Positions 18,174 through 27,399 of a stretch of 64,000 nt of DNA are shown here, in pieces (positions within the stretch are counted from its first letter, which is position 1; each line of letters opens with the position of its first letter). Origin of the DNA: Microbacterium suaedae (GTDB lineage Bacteria; Actinomycetota; Actinomycetes; Actinomycetales; Microbacteriaceae); contig NZ_PNFD01000004.1 in the NCBI RefSeq assembly GCF_003254645.1, forward strand, positions 1-64,000, given 5' to 3'. Under the pieces are notes generated by a model. The model worked only from the letters and a program-made list of their open reading frames with translations, had not been told where the DNA came from and made no database searches. Made by a program: the position numbers and the translations under genes.

Positions 18174-19087
18174 TGCCCCGCCGCGTCCTGCCGACCGCGC
18201 TCGCCGCAGCCGGGGCGCTCGGCGCCGCGAGCGCGGTGTGGGGCATCGGAGTCGAGCGATTCCTCTTCACGGTGCGCCACCACACGGTGCGCGTGCTCGA
18301 ACCGGGCACGGCTCCGATCCGGGTGCTGCATCTGAGCGATATGCACCTCGCGCCGTGGCAGCGTCGCAAGCGCGACTGGGTCGCAAAGCTCGCGTCCCTA
18401 CGGCCCGATCTCGTCATCGACACGGGGGACAATTTCGGTCATCCATCCGCCCTCCCCGCGATCGAGGATGCTCTCGGCCCGTTCGCGGGTACACCGGGCG
18501 TGCACGTGCACGGCTCAAACGATATCTGGGCGCCTTCGCCGCGCAACCCCTTCCGCTATTTCCTCGGCCCGTCTGAGAAGGCACACGACGAGCCCCGTCT
18601 CGACACCGACGGACTCGACGCGTTCCTCGACCGCGAGCTCGGCTGGTTCGCGCTGAACAACGACTCCGTCGCGCTCGACGTGCGCGGACACCGGCTGCGG
18701 TTCCTCGGCACGAACGACCCGCATCACGATCTCGACGACTGGGACGCGCTCGACGCGACGCGTGACTCGCTCCCCGACGCCGAGCTCACGATCGGCGTCA
18801 CGCACGCGCCCTACCGCCGTGTGCTCGACCGCTTCGCCGACCGCGGCGCGGACATGATCTTCGCGGGCCACACCCACGGCGGCCAGGTGCGTGTGCCGGG
18901 CGTCGGCGCACTCGTCGCCAACTGCGACATTCCCCTGAAGCAAGCCCGCGGGCTGTCGACCTGGCCGCACGGCGGCCGCAAGATCCCGCTCAACGTGAGC
19001 GCCGGACTCGGCCACTCGATCTACGCGCCGATCCGCTTCGCCTGCCCGCCCGAGGTGTCGCTCATCACCCTCGCGCCCCGGCGCTGA
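18173..19087 (+). CDS. Membrane-anchored metallophosphoesterase, YkuE/YaeI-like
   Basis: 304 residues. An N-terminal hydrophobic helix (ALAAAGALGAASAVWGIG) anchors a calcineurin-like domain with the metal-binding motifs HLSDMHLA, IDTGDNF, a modified GSND in place of GNHD, and the terminal FAGHTHGGQVR. The start ATG overlaps the PBP stop (TGATG), so it is translationally coupled to a cell-wall synthase, an arrangement common in actinobacteria. The substrate is unknown; a role at the envelope is inferred from the anchor and the neighbour. The change of His to Ser-Asn in the third motif is worth noting, although related YkuE proteins also show it. Confidence 0.9.
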   Translation: MPRRVLPTALAAAGALGAASAVWGIGVERFLFTVRHHTVRVLEPGTAPIRVLHLSDMHLAPWQRRKRDWVAKLASLRPDLVIDTGDNFGHPSALPAIEDALGPFAGTPGVHVHGSNDIWAPSPRNPFRYFLGPSEKAHDEPRLDTDGLDAFLDRELGWFALNNDSVALDVRGHRLRFLGTNDPHHDLDDWDALDATRDSLPDAELTIGVTHAPYRRVLDRFADRGADMIFAGHTHGGQVRVPGVGALVANCDIPLKQARGLSTWPHGGRKIPLNVSAGLGHSIYAPIRFACPPEVSLITLAPRR

Positions 19088-19093
19088 GGCCGT

Positions 19094-19696
19094 CTACCGG
19101 TCCTCGAGCTCGCGGCGAATGTCGTCGAGATTCCGGTCGGCCTGCTCGAGCAGCGCGGCCGTCAGAGCGAAGCGTCGGTTGATGTCGGGCGTCGGCGGCT
19201 CGCTCTGCGGCTTGTAGCGGAAGTCGTGCTCGACCTCGGCCCACACGTGCTCGAGCATCGTGCGGATCTGCACCTCGACGGGGATCCCCGCCGGAAAGTC
19301 GGCGAAGACGCCCTGCCCGCGCGTCCGCCCGACGAACTGCACGCTGCGGTATCCGAAGCTCTCGTCGCCGAGCAGATCGCCCTTGTCGATGTACGACTCC
19401 TCGACCACTTCGAACAGGCGCCGGGTCATCTTCTCGACCTGGGCGAGGTCATTGCGGAAGAACGCCATGACACGCACGCCGACCATGTCCATCACAGGTT
19501 TCGTCGGATCCCTGCGCACCTTCTCCTCGAAGGATCCCCTCTTCTTCACGCGCGCCTCGACACGGAAGTAGGGCACGCCCCACTGACGCAGATGCAGAGG
19601 GATCTCCTGCTCGAGCGCCTCGCGCAGGGCGCGGTACTCGACGAGCGAGCGGTCATAGGCCCGCAACGCGTCCTTGACCTGAGCCTCGACGTCCAT
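19094..19696 (-). CDS. Small alarmone synthetase-like protein (RelA/SpoT domain)
   Basis: 200 residues from ATG at 19696; a longer frame exists upstream but would overlap the 3' end of the next gene. The RelA_SpoT synthetase fold is visible: KPVMDMVGVRVMAFF, GDLLGDESFGYRSVQFVGRT, VEVQIRTMLEHVWAEVEHD. No HD hydrolase or ACT/TGS domains are present, so it is the single-domain type that makes (p)ppGpp-like nucleotides from GTP/GDP and ATP. GYRSVQF and EVQIRT are the usual substrate-binding motifs. It is convergent with the phosphoesterase gene, 6 bases apart. Confidence 0.87.
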   Translation of the reverse strand: MDVEAQVKDALRAYDRSLVEYRALREALEQEIPLHLRQWGVPYFRVEARVKKRGSFEEKVRRDPTKPVMDMVGVRVMAFFRNDLAQVEKMTRRLFEVVEESYIDKGDLLGDESFGYRSVQFVGRTRGQGVFADFPAGIPVEVQIRTMLEHVWAEVEHDFRYKPQSEPPTPDINRRFALTAALLEQADRNLDDIRRELEDR

Positions 19697-19754
19697 GCCC
19701 CCAGCGTATTCGCGGACGACGGCGACCCGGGCACAACGCGGCCGCAGAACGCCA

Positions 19755-19784
19755 GGGAGGCCCGACCGATCGATCAGGCCTCCC
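19755..19784 (-). terminator. Hairpin after the secreted phosphoesterase operon
   Basis: GGGAGGCC at 19755-19762 pairs with GGCCTCCC at 19777-19784. It lies 11 bases beyond the stop of the minus-strand gene ending at 19795. There is no clear T-run on the minus strand. Probable terminator for the two secreted-protein genes upstream. Confidence 0.5.
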
Positions 19785-19794
19785 GTGCGGACCT

Positions 19795-22635
19795 TTACGC
19801 CCGCTGACGCCTGCGGAGGAAGATCACGCCGCCTCCGACCGCGAGCAGGCCGAGCACGAGCGCCGCCCAAATGCCCGCGGCCTCGCCCGTCGCCGCCAGA
19901 TCGTGCGCGTCGCCGCCGTCTGCAGACGGATCCGTCGTACCCGCGCCATCGCCCGACTCGCCCGGACGATCGCCCGACTCGCCCGGACGATCGCCCGGCT
20001 GGCCCGGACGATCGCCGGATTCCCCGGATCCATCGCCCGAACCGTTGGAGCTATCGCCCGAACCGTCGCCGGGGTTGCCCGGCTGACCAGAACCATCACT
20101 TGATCCGCTGCCCGGCTCTTCGGAGCCATCGCTCGAACCACCACCCGAGTCGCCACCCGATCCATCGCCCGGGTCGCCCGGCTGACCAGAGCCATCGCTC
20201 GAACCACCACCCGAGTCGCCACCCGATCCATCGCCCGGGTCGCCCGGCTGACCAGAGCCATCGCTCGAACCATCACCCGAGTCGCCCGATCCGTCGCCCG
20301 GCTCACCTTCACCGGAACCGTCCGACTCACCCGATCCGTCGGATCCGTCTCCCGGAGGCGTCTCGCCCGTATCGGTCACCGTGAAGGAAACCGTCGCCGC
20401 CTGACCATCGCGCGTCCCGATGCTCGGAATCACTCGGAGCTCATGCTGACCCGGCGATGTGATCGGCTGCGCGAGCTCGATGCGCCATGTGCCGTCGTCC
20501 GCGACAGTCGCAGAATCAGCCGTAGCCGCGGCCGTCATCACGAGGCCGGAGCCCGAAGCCCCCGAGGCCTCCCCGCGCGCGATGCGCACCTCGGTGCCGG
20601 GCAGGCCGGTCCCCGTGAGCTCGGTGACCGACGCGGCACCGTCCTCCGGCGTGGCGACGGAGAAGTCGCCGTCGATATCGACGCGGTTGAACAGCAGCTC
20701 GGTCGTGTCGAGCGCACGGTCGACGATTCGCGTCTCCCCCACGCAGCCGTTCCAGCCGTTCGACGCCTCGTCGTGGTTGAACACGGTTCCGATCACCCAC
20801 GGATAGCCGGGGGCGAACGTCATGCCGTTGAGATCCGTCGCGTTGCGGAGGACCGGGACGCCGTCGACATACATAGTCGTCGTGTTCGCTGCGGGGTCGT
20901 TGACCGCGGCGACGTGGTACCACGTGCCCGTCATGATCTCGCCGGACCAGAGCGAGTTCGTCCCCCGCCACGGCTCGCCGTTCGTGGTCGCCCACTGGAA
21001 CTCCCGGAGATTCGACACCGAGAAGAACGCCGGGCCCATCTCGTAGTCGTACCGCTCCCAGGAGACAGGGAGCGCCGAACGACGCCCCGTGCGGCTGAGC
21101 CATCCGCCCCATTCGTTGTCCTCGACCGTCCACTCATCAGAGAGGAAGACGAACGACTCGACGGTGTATCCGTCCGCGAAGTCCTCGTGGGTGACGGGCA
21201 CCTCGTACTCGGTCGTGAGGTAGTTCAAGCGCCCCGTGTCGCGCGATGCGTTCGCGAAGCACACCGCGCCGCCGTCAGCCGAGAACCCCGACACCGCATC
21301 GTGCGTGATCGTGACGTCCTCGACCTCGGCCGGCGCGTCGAATTGGTCGACGGGCAGACGGTACATGGGGTTCTCGCCCGTCTCGTCGGTGATCTCGGTG
21401 CCTTCGGCCAACACACCCTCCGCCTGGTCACCGAATCGCCAGTGAGCGACGGTGCCGGGCACGTCGACGTAGTCGTCGCGGCTGCCCGCGGTCTGCAGCA
21501 CGCTGCCGCCCTCGCCGCCTTCCCAACCGTCGAGCACGAGCTCCTTCGCGCGCTCCGACAGATCGCCGTATTCGCCATCGCCCGGCCCGAAGCCATCGGC
21601 GAAGGCGAAGCGCTCCGCGAAGTCGATGTCGATCGTGAAATCGGCTCCCGGATCCGTCGCGACCGGATGGTCGTCGAAGGAGAGCGTCTCCGGGTCCTTC
21701 CGGGGAACCCACGGTGAGACGGTCGCGAAGTCGATCCGATCGTTCTCGAGGTCGAACTCCATCACGTTCATCATGCCGTTGCCGCCGTCAGCCGCCATCT
21801 GCCAGTCGGTGAGGATCTGATGCACGTCGTGGCCGGCATCGTTGACGAGCACGCGCCGCGTCTGGCCATGGAAGTGCCCGTTGAGCGTGACGAAGATCTG
21901 GTCGTTGGAGCGGATGAGTTCCTCCCACATCTCCTGCCCGAACCAGAAGTCGGCCGCGTCGCCCGTGTTCTTGTCGACGTCGATGATGGCGTGCGAGGTG
22001 AGAATCGTCGGCAGCGTCGGGTGCTCGTCGAGAACCGACTGGGCCCACGCCCACGTGTCCTGGCTCGCATTCCACCCGATCGCAAGCACGAGGAACTCCT
22101 GCCCCTCGGCCTCGAACACGTGCGCGCTGGAATACCCGTTCTGGTGCGCCGAGACGAACGTGTCGCTCTCCGCCAGGCGGCTCTCGGGGAAGTGCGCGAG
22201 GTAGTTTCCCGCGATCGCCTCTCCCTCGCGCGAACCCATGTTCGACACATCGTGGTTTCCGGGGAGGACCGAATACGGCTGGCCGGCGTCTTCGAGCACG
22301 CTCATGGCACGGTCGGCGGCCTCCCATTCGCCGCCGACCCATTCCTGGTCCACGACGTCGCCGATGTGCGTCGTGAACGCGATGTTCAGCTCGTCTGCAT
22401 TGTCGGCGATCCACTGCGTCTGCGTCTCGAACGGATCGGTCCCGTAGCGCGGAACGAATTGCTCGGCCGAGTAACGCGAGTAGAACTGCGTGTCGGGAAG
22501 GACCGCGACCGTGAATCGGGATCCGGTATCCGCCGCAGCCTGCGCCGGTGCGGTATCGATCGCGATCGGCACAGTCAGCGCTCCCACCGTGACGGCGGCG
22601 CCGAGCAGCGCGACAGGCTTCTTCAGGGTCTTCAT
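19795..22635 (-). CDS. Sortase-anchored cell-surface metallophosphoesterase with LamG and repeat stalk
   Basis: 946 residues from the ATG at 22635, with a signal peptide ending near AQA-AADTG. Residues about 40-320 are a calcineurin-like phosphoesterase (VLPDTQFYS, THIGDVVDQ, VLPGNHDV, LNGHFHGQ). A LamG/concanavalin-like domain follows (YTVESFVFLSDEW, WYHVAAVNDP, TMYVDGVPV), then an Ig-like segment. A long Gly/Ser/Asp/Pro stalk contains 22-residue repeats. The end is DLAATGEAAG, a hydrophobic helix and RRRQRA, which is an LAxTG-type signal for a class E sortase. The protein should sit covalently on the cell wall. The phosphate ester it cleaves is not evident. Confidence 0.9.
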   Translation of the reverse strand: MKTLKKPVALLGAAVTVGALTVPIAIDTAPAQAAADTGSRFTVAVLPDTQFYSRYSAEQFVPRYGTDPFETQTQWIADNADELNIAFTTHIGDVVDQEWVGGEWEAADRAMSVLEDAGQPYSVLPGNHDVSNMGSREGEAIAGNYLAHFPESRLAESDTFVSAHQNGYSSAHVFEAEGQEFLVLAIGWNASQDTWAWAQSVLDEHPTLPTILTSHAIIDVDKNTGDAADFWFGQEMWEELIRSNDQIFVTLNGHFHGQTRRVLVNDAGHDVHQILTDWQMAADGGNGMMNVMEFDLENDRIDFATVSPWVPRKDPETLSFDDHPVATDPGADFTIDIDFAERFAFADGFGPGDGEYGDLSERAKELVLDGWEGGEGGSVLQTAGSRDDYVDVPGTVAHWRFGDQAEGVLAEGTEITDETGENPMYRLPVDQFDAPAEVEDVTITHDAVSGFSADGGAVCFANASRDTGRLNYLTTEYEVPVTHEDFADGYTVESFVFLSDEWTVEDNEWGGWLSRTGRRSALPVSWERYDYEMGPAFFSVSNLREFQWATTNGEPWRGTNSLWSGEIMTGTWYHVAAVNDPAANTTTMYVDGVPVLRNATDLNGMTFAPGYPWVIGTVFNHDEASNGWNGCVGETRIVDRALDTTELLFNRVDIDGDFSVATPEDGAASVTELTGTGLPGTEVRIARGEASGASGSGLVMTAAATADSATVADDGTWRIELAQPITSPGQHELRVIPSIGTRDGQAATVSFTVTDTGETPPGDGSDGSGESDGSGEGEPGDGSGDSGDGSSDGSGQPGDPGDGSGGDSGGGSSDGSGQPGDPGDGSGGDSGGGSSDGSEEPGSGSSDGSGQPGNPGDGSGDSSNGSGDGSGESGDRPGQPGDRPGESGDRPGESGDGAGTTDPSADGGDAHDLAATGEAAGIWAALVLGLLAVGGGVIFLRRRQRA
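20123..20320 (-). repeat. 66-bp tandem coding repeats in the wall-stalk region
   Basis: GAGCCATCGCTCGAACCACC recurs at 20123, 20189 and 20255, giving a 66-bp period and two nearly identical full units. Each encodes a 22-residue Gly/Ser/Asp unit containing GSGQPGDPGDGSGGD. Shorter related units (CCCGGACGATCGCCC types) flank them at 19940-20030. In-frame slippage would change stalk length without harming the protein. Confidence 0.85.
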
Positions 22636-22667
22636 GAATCCTCGACTGGTCTCGTACGGCGCGCGGA

Positions 22668-24134
22668 TCACAGGCCCGGTCCCCACGCCTCGATCTCGGA
22701 CAGGCTCATCCAAGTGGCATCCGTCTTGTTCTCGATGACGGCTCGGAAGCCGGTCGCCGTGACGCGCTCGAACTCGACATCGATCGCCAGACGCCCGCCG
22801 TCGTTCACGATGCGGCCCGCCGAGACGTCTTCCCAGCCGCCGAGCATGTTTCGGTACTGGAACGTGACGGCGCCGACATTGTCGGCCTCCACGGGCTCGA
22901 AGATCGCCGCGCGGGTGAGATCGCGAGGGCGATCGAAGTAGTACGCGACCCAGTTCGGGTTCACGCGATTCGTAGCGCCGCCCGAGCGCCAGTCACTGAA
23001 CGCCTCGGCGTCGTGGTCGCCGTTGGTGAGGTCGCCGAGGTCGGTGTCGCCGTTCACATGCAGCTGCCACGTGCGCGCGCCCGAGAGCAGCTGATTCGTC
23101 TCGACGGGCGTCTCGAGCGTGATGCGCAGAGCCGCGGCGAACCCGAGATCCTCGACGCCCGGCACAACGATGTCTCCCACGTGCTCAAGATCCTCGGGCG
23201 CGACGGCGTCCCAGTCCCAGCGCACATCCGCGGTGACGGTGATGTCGGATCCGCTCACCGTGCGGTCGACGGTTCGGGGCGCGTTCTGCTTGAGCGTCGC
23301 AACGCGCGCGCCCGCGTAGCTCGTCATGGTCTGCTCGATCGCGTCTCCGACCGTGCCGACCGTGAAGCGGGCATCGATCTCGACCTTGTCGCCGAACATC
23401 CCCTGGGCGCTGCCGCTGAACTCAACGACGCCGTCCTGCTGCCACACCTCGTCCGCGGGCATGTCCCACGCGATGTCGGAGAGCTCGGCACTCGGTCCCC
23501 AGCTGTAGCGGGCCGTGACCGAATCGGGCATCGCGGGTACCGCTCCCGGTGCGACGAGCTCGCCGATCGCGTCCGCATCGCCCTGCAGTTCGTGCAGGAT
23601 CCACGACTCGTTGTTGCCGAAATCCCCCGGGGCCCATGTGCCGATCTCGGCGCCGTCGGCGGTGCTCCATCCGAAGAGGTTGAGAGCGGATCCGCCGTTC
23701 ACGACCATGATGCGGTCGTCTCGCGTCGGGAGACTCCACGTCGCGAGCGGATCCCCCGCGGCCGCGTCGGGCTCGACGTCGAGAAGCTCCAAGCCACCGT
23801 CCTCGCTCGCCAGCGCGAGAACGTCTCCCTCAGCGTTCGCGAGCACGAACTCGTCGTCAACACCGTCGACCGGGTAGATCGTCACCGCCTGCGCCACGAC
23901 CTCGGCGGGCTCGGTCGCGATGGTGCGGCTCGTCACCGGACGCTCGCTCGCTTCAATCACAGCGGTCTTTCCCGTCGCGTGCGCGCTCTCGATCAGCACG
24001 TGTCGGGGGTCGCCGACTCCGGTCTCGATGGCGGAGGCCGACGTATGCGTCGTACTCACCAGCCCCGCGGATACGAGGGCGAGAGCAAGAGCCCCCGCTC
24101 CCGTCATCCGCGCGGCGCGCTTGGAATTCGTCAT
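22668..24134 (-). CDS. Secreted multi-module protein (lectin-like, Ig-like and F5/8-type modules), no catalytic domain seen
   Basis: 488 residues from ATG at 24134 after AGAAGGAGAA, with a cleavable signal peptide (SASA-IETG). A ricin-type-like beta-trefoil segment (about 50-180: DEFVLANAEGDVLAL, LNLFGWSTADGAEIGTW) precedes two Big_4-like Ig modules (VTARYSWGP, then SDITVTADVRWDWD). A discoidin-like C-terminus follows (AAIFEPVEADN, VTFQYRN, SLSEIEAWG). In related bacteria these modules trail glycoside hydrolases; here they stand alone and no enzyme domain is visible. The gene ends 32 bases before the sortase-anchored phosphoesterase and is probably co-transcribed with it. Module assignments are by pattern and uncertain. 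Confidence 0.7.
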   Translation of the reverse strand: MTNSKRAARMTGAGALALALVSAGLVSTTHTSASAIETGVGDPRHVLIESAHATGKTAVIEASERPVTSRTIATEPAEVVAQAVTIYPVDGVDDEFVLANAEGDVLALASEDGGLELLDVEPDAAAGDPLATWSLPTRDDRIMVVNGGSALNLFGWSTADGAEIGTWAPGDFGNNESWILHELQGDADAIGELVAPGAVPAMPDSVTARYSWGPSAELSDIAWDMPADEVWQQDGVVEFSGSAQGMFGDKVEIDARFTVGTVGDAIEQTMTSYAGARVATLKQNAPRTVDRTVSGSDITVTADVRWDWDAVAPEDLEHVGDIVVPGVEDLGFAAALRITLETPVETNQLLSGARTWQLHVNGDTDLGDLTNGDHDAEAFSDWRSGGATNRVNPNWVAYYFDRPRDLTRAAIFEPVEADNVGAVTFQYRNMLGGWEDVSAGRIVNDGGRLAIDVEFERVTATGFRAVIENKTDATWMSLSEIEAWGPGL

Positions 24135-24381
24135 CGTTCTCCTTCTCGTCGTGTCACGACGCACACAGAGCGCGGCGCGATCACAGACGAAGCGGAGTGT
24201 GCCCAGGCGCGTCCGACGGATCGCACAGCGCGCGACTCTGGGCGTGGCGTGAGGGTATGCCGCGACGCTATAGAGGACACGTGAACGGAACGGGGACCGC
24301 GCAGTGAACCGCAGGTGCACTCTCGTGTGCCCAGACGGGCGAGGATCCGAGGGCGCCCGCAAGGGTGGATCCCGAAAACGA
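24135..24381. other. Intergenic leader between tRNA-Pro terminator and secreted-protein operon
   Basis: About 250 bases upstream of the minus-strand secreted-protein gene. Apart from the ribosome binding site (AGAAGGAGAACG before ATG) I see no clear gene. A TATAGC on the minus strand near 24270 could be a -10 element but has no convincing -35 partner. Confidence 0.4.
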
Positions 24382-24411
24382 AGAATCCCCCTCCCAAAGG
24401 AGGGGGATTCT
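24382..24411 (-). terminator. Intrinsic terminator of tRNA-Pro
   Basis: AGAATCCCCCTCC (24382-24394) pairs perfectly with 24399-24411 around a CAAA loop. On the minus strand the hairpin is followed by TCGTTTTCGGG, a short T-rich tract. It begins 28 bases after the tRNA 3' end. Confidence 0.85.
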
Positions 24412-24437
24412 GTTACCGATGTCGTAAGACATCACAC

Positions 24438-24512
<75 letters not shown>

Positions 24513-24600
24513 TGGCAACCAGATAAGTCTATCCGATCCGAGAACCCCCGTCGAACCGAGGCCGCCCCGCGCGCGTCGCACAGGGCGACCTCAACCCGGA

Positions 24601-24659
24601 TCCACAAGTCTTCACCGAGTCCGTCGCGAATTGCAGCGGAATCGGCGAAGACTTGTGGA
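24601..24659. repeat. Long imperfect intergenic hairpin
   Basis: TCCACAAGTCTTC at 24601-24613 is complemented exactly by 24647-24659. The pairing continues inward with one mismatch (CCGA/TCGG, then TCCG/CGGA), making a stem of more than 20 pairs. It lies between tRNA-Pro and the stop of the oxidase gene (24685). It resembles in size, but not in sequence, the four related hairpins at 28.2, 33.4, 38.6 and 38.8 kb. A terminator role for the minus-strand oxidase gene is likely. Confidence 0.7.
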
Positions 24660-24684
24660 CCTGCTGGAGAAATGAGGAGTCGCC

Positions 24685-25917
24685 TCACTCCCCGACCGGG
24701 ACCAGGCGGGTGAGCTGCGTGACGTGGCGGGGCTCGAGTTCCTCGATCGACGAGACGCCGAGCAGCGCCATCGTGCGGCGGATTTCGCTCGAGAGGATCT
24801 GGATCATCCGGTCGACGCCCTCGCGTCCGCCCGCCATGAGCCCGTACAGGTACGCGCGACCGACGAGCGTGAACTTCGCACCGAGCGCCATCGACGCCAC
24901 GATGTCCTGACCGTTCATGATGCCCGTGTCGACCATGACAGTCGCATCCTGCCCGACCTCCTTGACGACCTGAGGAAGCAGCCGGAACGGGATCGGCGCG
25001 CGGTCGAGCTGGCGGCCGCCGTGGTTCGACAGGATGATGCCGTCGACGCCCAGGTCGATGAGCTTCGCCGCGTCGGGAACATTCTGCACGCCCTTGACGA
25101 CGATCTTGCCGGGCCACAGATCGCGGATCGTCGCGAGATCGTCGTAGCTGATCGTCGGATCCATCGCCGAGTTCAGCAGGTCACCGACCGTGCCACCCGT
25201 CGACGACAGCGAGGCGAACTCGAGCTTTGGCGTCGTGAGGAAGTCGATCCACCACCACGGGCGCGGGATCGCGTTCGCGATCGTGCCGAGAGACAGCTGC
25301 GGCGGGATCGAGAACCCGTTGCGGGCATCGCGCATGCGGTTGCCGGCGATCGGGGTGTCGACCGTGAACTGCAGCGTGTCGAATCCCGCCTTCGCGGCGC
25401 GCTCAACGAGGCCGTACGAGATCTCGCGGTCGCGCATGACGTACAGCTGGAACCAGTTGCGCCCGTCGGGGTTCGCCTTCTTGACGTCCTCGATCGACGT
25501 GGTCCCGAGAGTCGAGAGCGTGAAGGGGATCCCCGCGGCGCCGGCGGCGCCCGCGCCCGCCGTCTCGCCCTCCGTCTGCATGAGGCGCGTGAATCCGGTC
25601 GGCGCGATGCCGAAGGGCAGCGCGGAGGATCCGCCGAGGATCTCGGTCGTCGTGTCGACGTTCTCGGCCGGGGTGAGGACGTCGGGGTGGAACTCGATAT
25701 CCTCGAACGCCTGCCGCGCCCTCTGGATCGACAGCTCGTAGTCCGCTGCCCCGTCGGTGTAGTCGAACGCCGCGGCGGGCGTGCGGCGCTTCGCGATGCG
25801 GCGCAGGTCGTACACCGTGAGCGCCTTCTTCAGGCGGGCGTCCTTGCCGAACTCAGGCATCTTGATCTTGAGGAACTCCAGCACGTCGGCCGGGTTCGGG
25901 ATCTGTCGCTGAACCAT
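24685..25917 (-). CDS. FMN-dependent alpha-hydroxy-acid oxidizing protein (lactate dehydrogenase/oxidase type)
   Basis: 410 residues. The FMN-dependent (S)-2-hydroxy-acid dehydrogenase fold is shown by [41 protein letters not shown], the active-site loop [10 protein letters not shown], and [11 protein letters not shown] near the end. It probably oxidises L-lactate or a related hydroxy acid. The start was set at 25917 (MVQRQIPN) because AGAAGGAGAA lies 8 bases upstream; a longer start would overlap the regulator. It is 17 bases downstream of a FadR-type regulator, and the pair shares the operator at 26647-26661. Lactate is the best-supported substrate but is inferred. Confidence 0.9.
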   Translation of the reverse strand: MVQRQIPNPADVLEFLKIKMPEFGKDARLKKALTVYDLRRIAKRRTPAAAFDYTDGAADYELSIQRARQAFEDIEFHPDVLTPAENVDTTTEILGGSSALPFGIAPTGFTRLMQTEGETAGAGAAGAAGIPFTLSTLGTTSIEDVKKANPDGRNWFQLYVMRDREISYGLVERAAKAGFDTLQFTVDTPIAGNRMRDARNGFSIPPQLSLGTIANAIPRPWWWIDFLTTPKLEFASLSSTGGTVGDLLNSAMDPTISYDDLATIRDLWPGKIVVKGVQNVPDAAKLIDLGVDGIILSNHGGRQLDRAPIPFRLLPQVVKEVGQDATVMVDTGIMNGQDIVASMALGAKFTLVGRAYLYGLMAGGREGVDRMIQILSSEIRRTMALLGVSSIEELEPRHVTQLTRLVPVGE

Positions 25918-25934
25918 GCTGTTCTCCTTCTGCG

Positions 25935-26630
25935 TCACGCGGTCGAACGCGTCGCGTCGTAGTACTCGCTGATGTGGTCGTGGATCCGGGCGCGCGCCGC
26001 CGTCGCATCGCCCGCGGCGATCGCGGCGAGCACCGCGCGGTGCTCGGCCTGCAGCTTCTCGCGCATGGCGCCCCAGTCATCGATCGCGTGCGCCCCGTGC
26101 TGCACGTACGCCTCGATCGCCGCACGCAGACCCGTCATGATCGTGCCGAAGACGGCGTTGCCGGTCGCCTCGGCGAGCAGGCCGTGGAACCGCGCATCGA
26201 GCGCGAGGAAGTCGTCGCGCATGAGATCCGGATCGTCCATGGCGTCGAGGAGCTCGGATCCGCTCTCGATGTCCGCGCGGGATGCGGCGAGCGAGGTCGC
26301 CACGGCGCTCTCGATCACGAGGCGCGTCTCGACGATGTCTTCGAAGGCGAACGCCTGCGCCGCGGCCTGCAGACCCAGAACCTGGGCGACGCCCGATCCC
26401 GCGGCGGTCGTGATGACGGCGCCCGCGCGGGGCCCGGATCCGGTCGCCGTGTGAAGGACGCCCATGACCTCAAGGACACGCAGCGCCTCGCGCACGCTCG
26501 AGCGCCCGACACCGAGCTGGGTGGCGAGGTCGCGCTCGCCGGGCAGGCGATCTCCGGGCCCGAGGGATCCGTCGCGCAGGCGGCGCTCGACGTGCTCGAG
26601 CACGACGCGCCAGGCCTTCGTCTCGGCCAT
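25935..26630 (-). CDS. GntR/FadR-family transcriptional regulator (LldR-like)
   Basis: 231 residues. The N-terminal winged helix ([20 protein letters not shown] followed by [17 protein letters not shown]) is the GntR signature. The C-terminal FCD domain carries the usual metal-binding histidines and acids ([38 protein letters not shown]). It is co-transcribed with the hydroxy-acid oxidase. A perfect 7-1-7 palindrome 16 bases upstream of its start is a textbook FadR-type operator, so autoregulation and control of the oxidase by its substrate are expected. Confidence 0.9.
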   Translation of the reverse strand: MAETKAWRVVLEHVERRLRDGSLGPGDRLPGERDLATQLGVGRSSVREALRVLEVMGVLHTATGSGPRAGAVITTAAGSGVAQVLGLQAAAQAFAFEDIVETRLVIESAVATSLAASRADIESGSELLDAMDDPDLMRDDFLALDARFHGLLAEATGNAVFGTIMTGLRAAIEAYVQHGAHAIDDWGAMREKLQAEHRAVLAAIAAGDATAARARIHDHISEYYDATRSTA

Positions 26631-26646
26631 CCCGCCCCCTTACGCA

Positions 26647-26661
26647 TGTGGTCTGACCACA
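26647..26661. promoter_or_regulatory. FadR/LldR-type operator
   Basis: TGTGGTCTGACCACA is a perfect palindrome (7 bases, T, 7 bases). It contains the TGGTC-N-GACCA core typical of FadR-subfamily operators and sits just upstream of the regulator start at 26630. Confidence 0.85.
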
Positions 26662-26773
26662 GTAGCGCGGGCGGGGCCCGAACAACAACCGCGTGGTGCT
26701 CGATTGACGAACCGTCGGTGGCCGCATCACGGCTACCCACATCCTCGGACACACCACGCCGAGACCTTCCGCG

Positions 26774-27301
26774 TCAGTCCGCACTCCGCGCGGCCGCAGC
26801 ACCCTCCTGGGAGTGACGATGCAGCGCCTCGTGCTCGTCCGTCGTGAGCGCTTCCGAACCGTCGAAGGTGAACGGGGCGCCGCGCCCCGTGTCGAGGAGG
26901 GACTTGAGGCTCCCGTTGATAAACATCGCCCAGCCGTTGGCGCACGTGTCGTAGCACTCGTCGGCCTCCGTCAGCCCGTCGTGCGTGAACCGGATTGACG
27001 CCCCTCCAGCAGCGACCTCGTCGATCTCGAAGCGCACGGTACTTCCATTCCACTCCTGGTGATCCTCGACGAAGTCGAGATAGCTGCCCGTGACGAGCCA
27101 CTCCACACGGCGCCCCGGCTCGAGGGCGGCGACGCGGAATCCGCTGTAGTGCAGCCCCGGGACGACGTAGACGAACTCGTCGCCGACCGCGGCGGTCGTT
27201 CCCGTGATCCGCCCCCACCAGGCGGAGACGTCGTTGATCGCGGCGAATGACTCCTGCGCCGTCGCCGTCGTCATGATCGTCGTGGCGAAGTTCTCGGACA
27301 T
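26774..27301 (-). CDS. SRPBCC (START/Bet v1-like) domain protein
   Basis: 175 residues from ATG at 27301, with GAGGAGAGGG upstream. The N-terminus SENFATTIMTTATAQESFAA and AWWGRITGTTAAVGDEFVYV are typical of the SRPBCC hydrophobic-ligand fold, often annotated as ATPase or polyketide-cyclase-like. RFTHDGLTEADECYD and WAMFINGSLKSLLDTGRG complete the domain. It is divergent from the HxlR regulator at 27400, which probably controls it. The ligand is unknown. Confidence 0.88.
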   Translation of the reverse strand: MSENFATTIMTTATAQESFAAINDVSAWWGRITGTTAAVGDEFVYVVPGLHYSGFRVAALEPGRRVEWLVTGSYLDFVEDHQEWNGSTVRFEIDEVAAGGASIRFTHDGLTEADECYDTCANGWAMFINGSLKSLLDTGRGAPFTFDGSEALTTDEHEALHRHSQEGAAAARSAD

Positions 27302-27399
27302 GACCCTCTCCTCTTCTTGCCCCGCCCCTGCGGGGGCTTTCGTGACGCAAGCAACAGTACTCACGGGTAGTTGCATCACACAAGTGATAGATTTCGATC

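Noticed and set aside
20123..20320. Regular 66-bp repeats, possible CRISPR array
   Set aside because: The units are contiguous, lack unique spacers, keep the reading frame and encode a Gly/Ser/Asp stalk; no cas genes are present.
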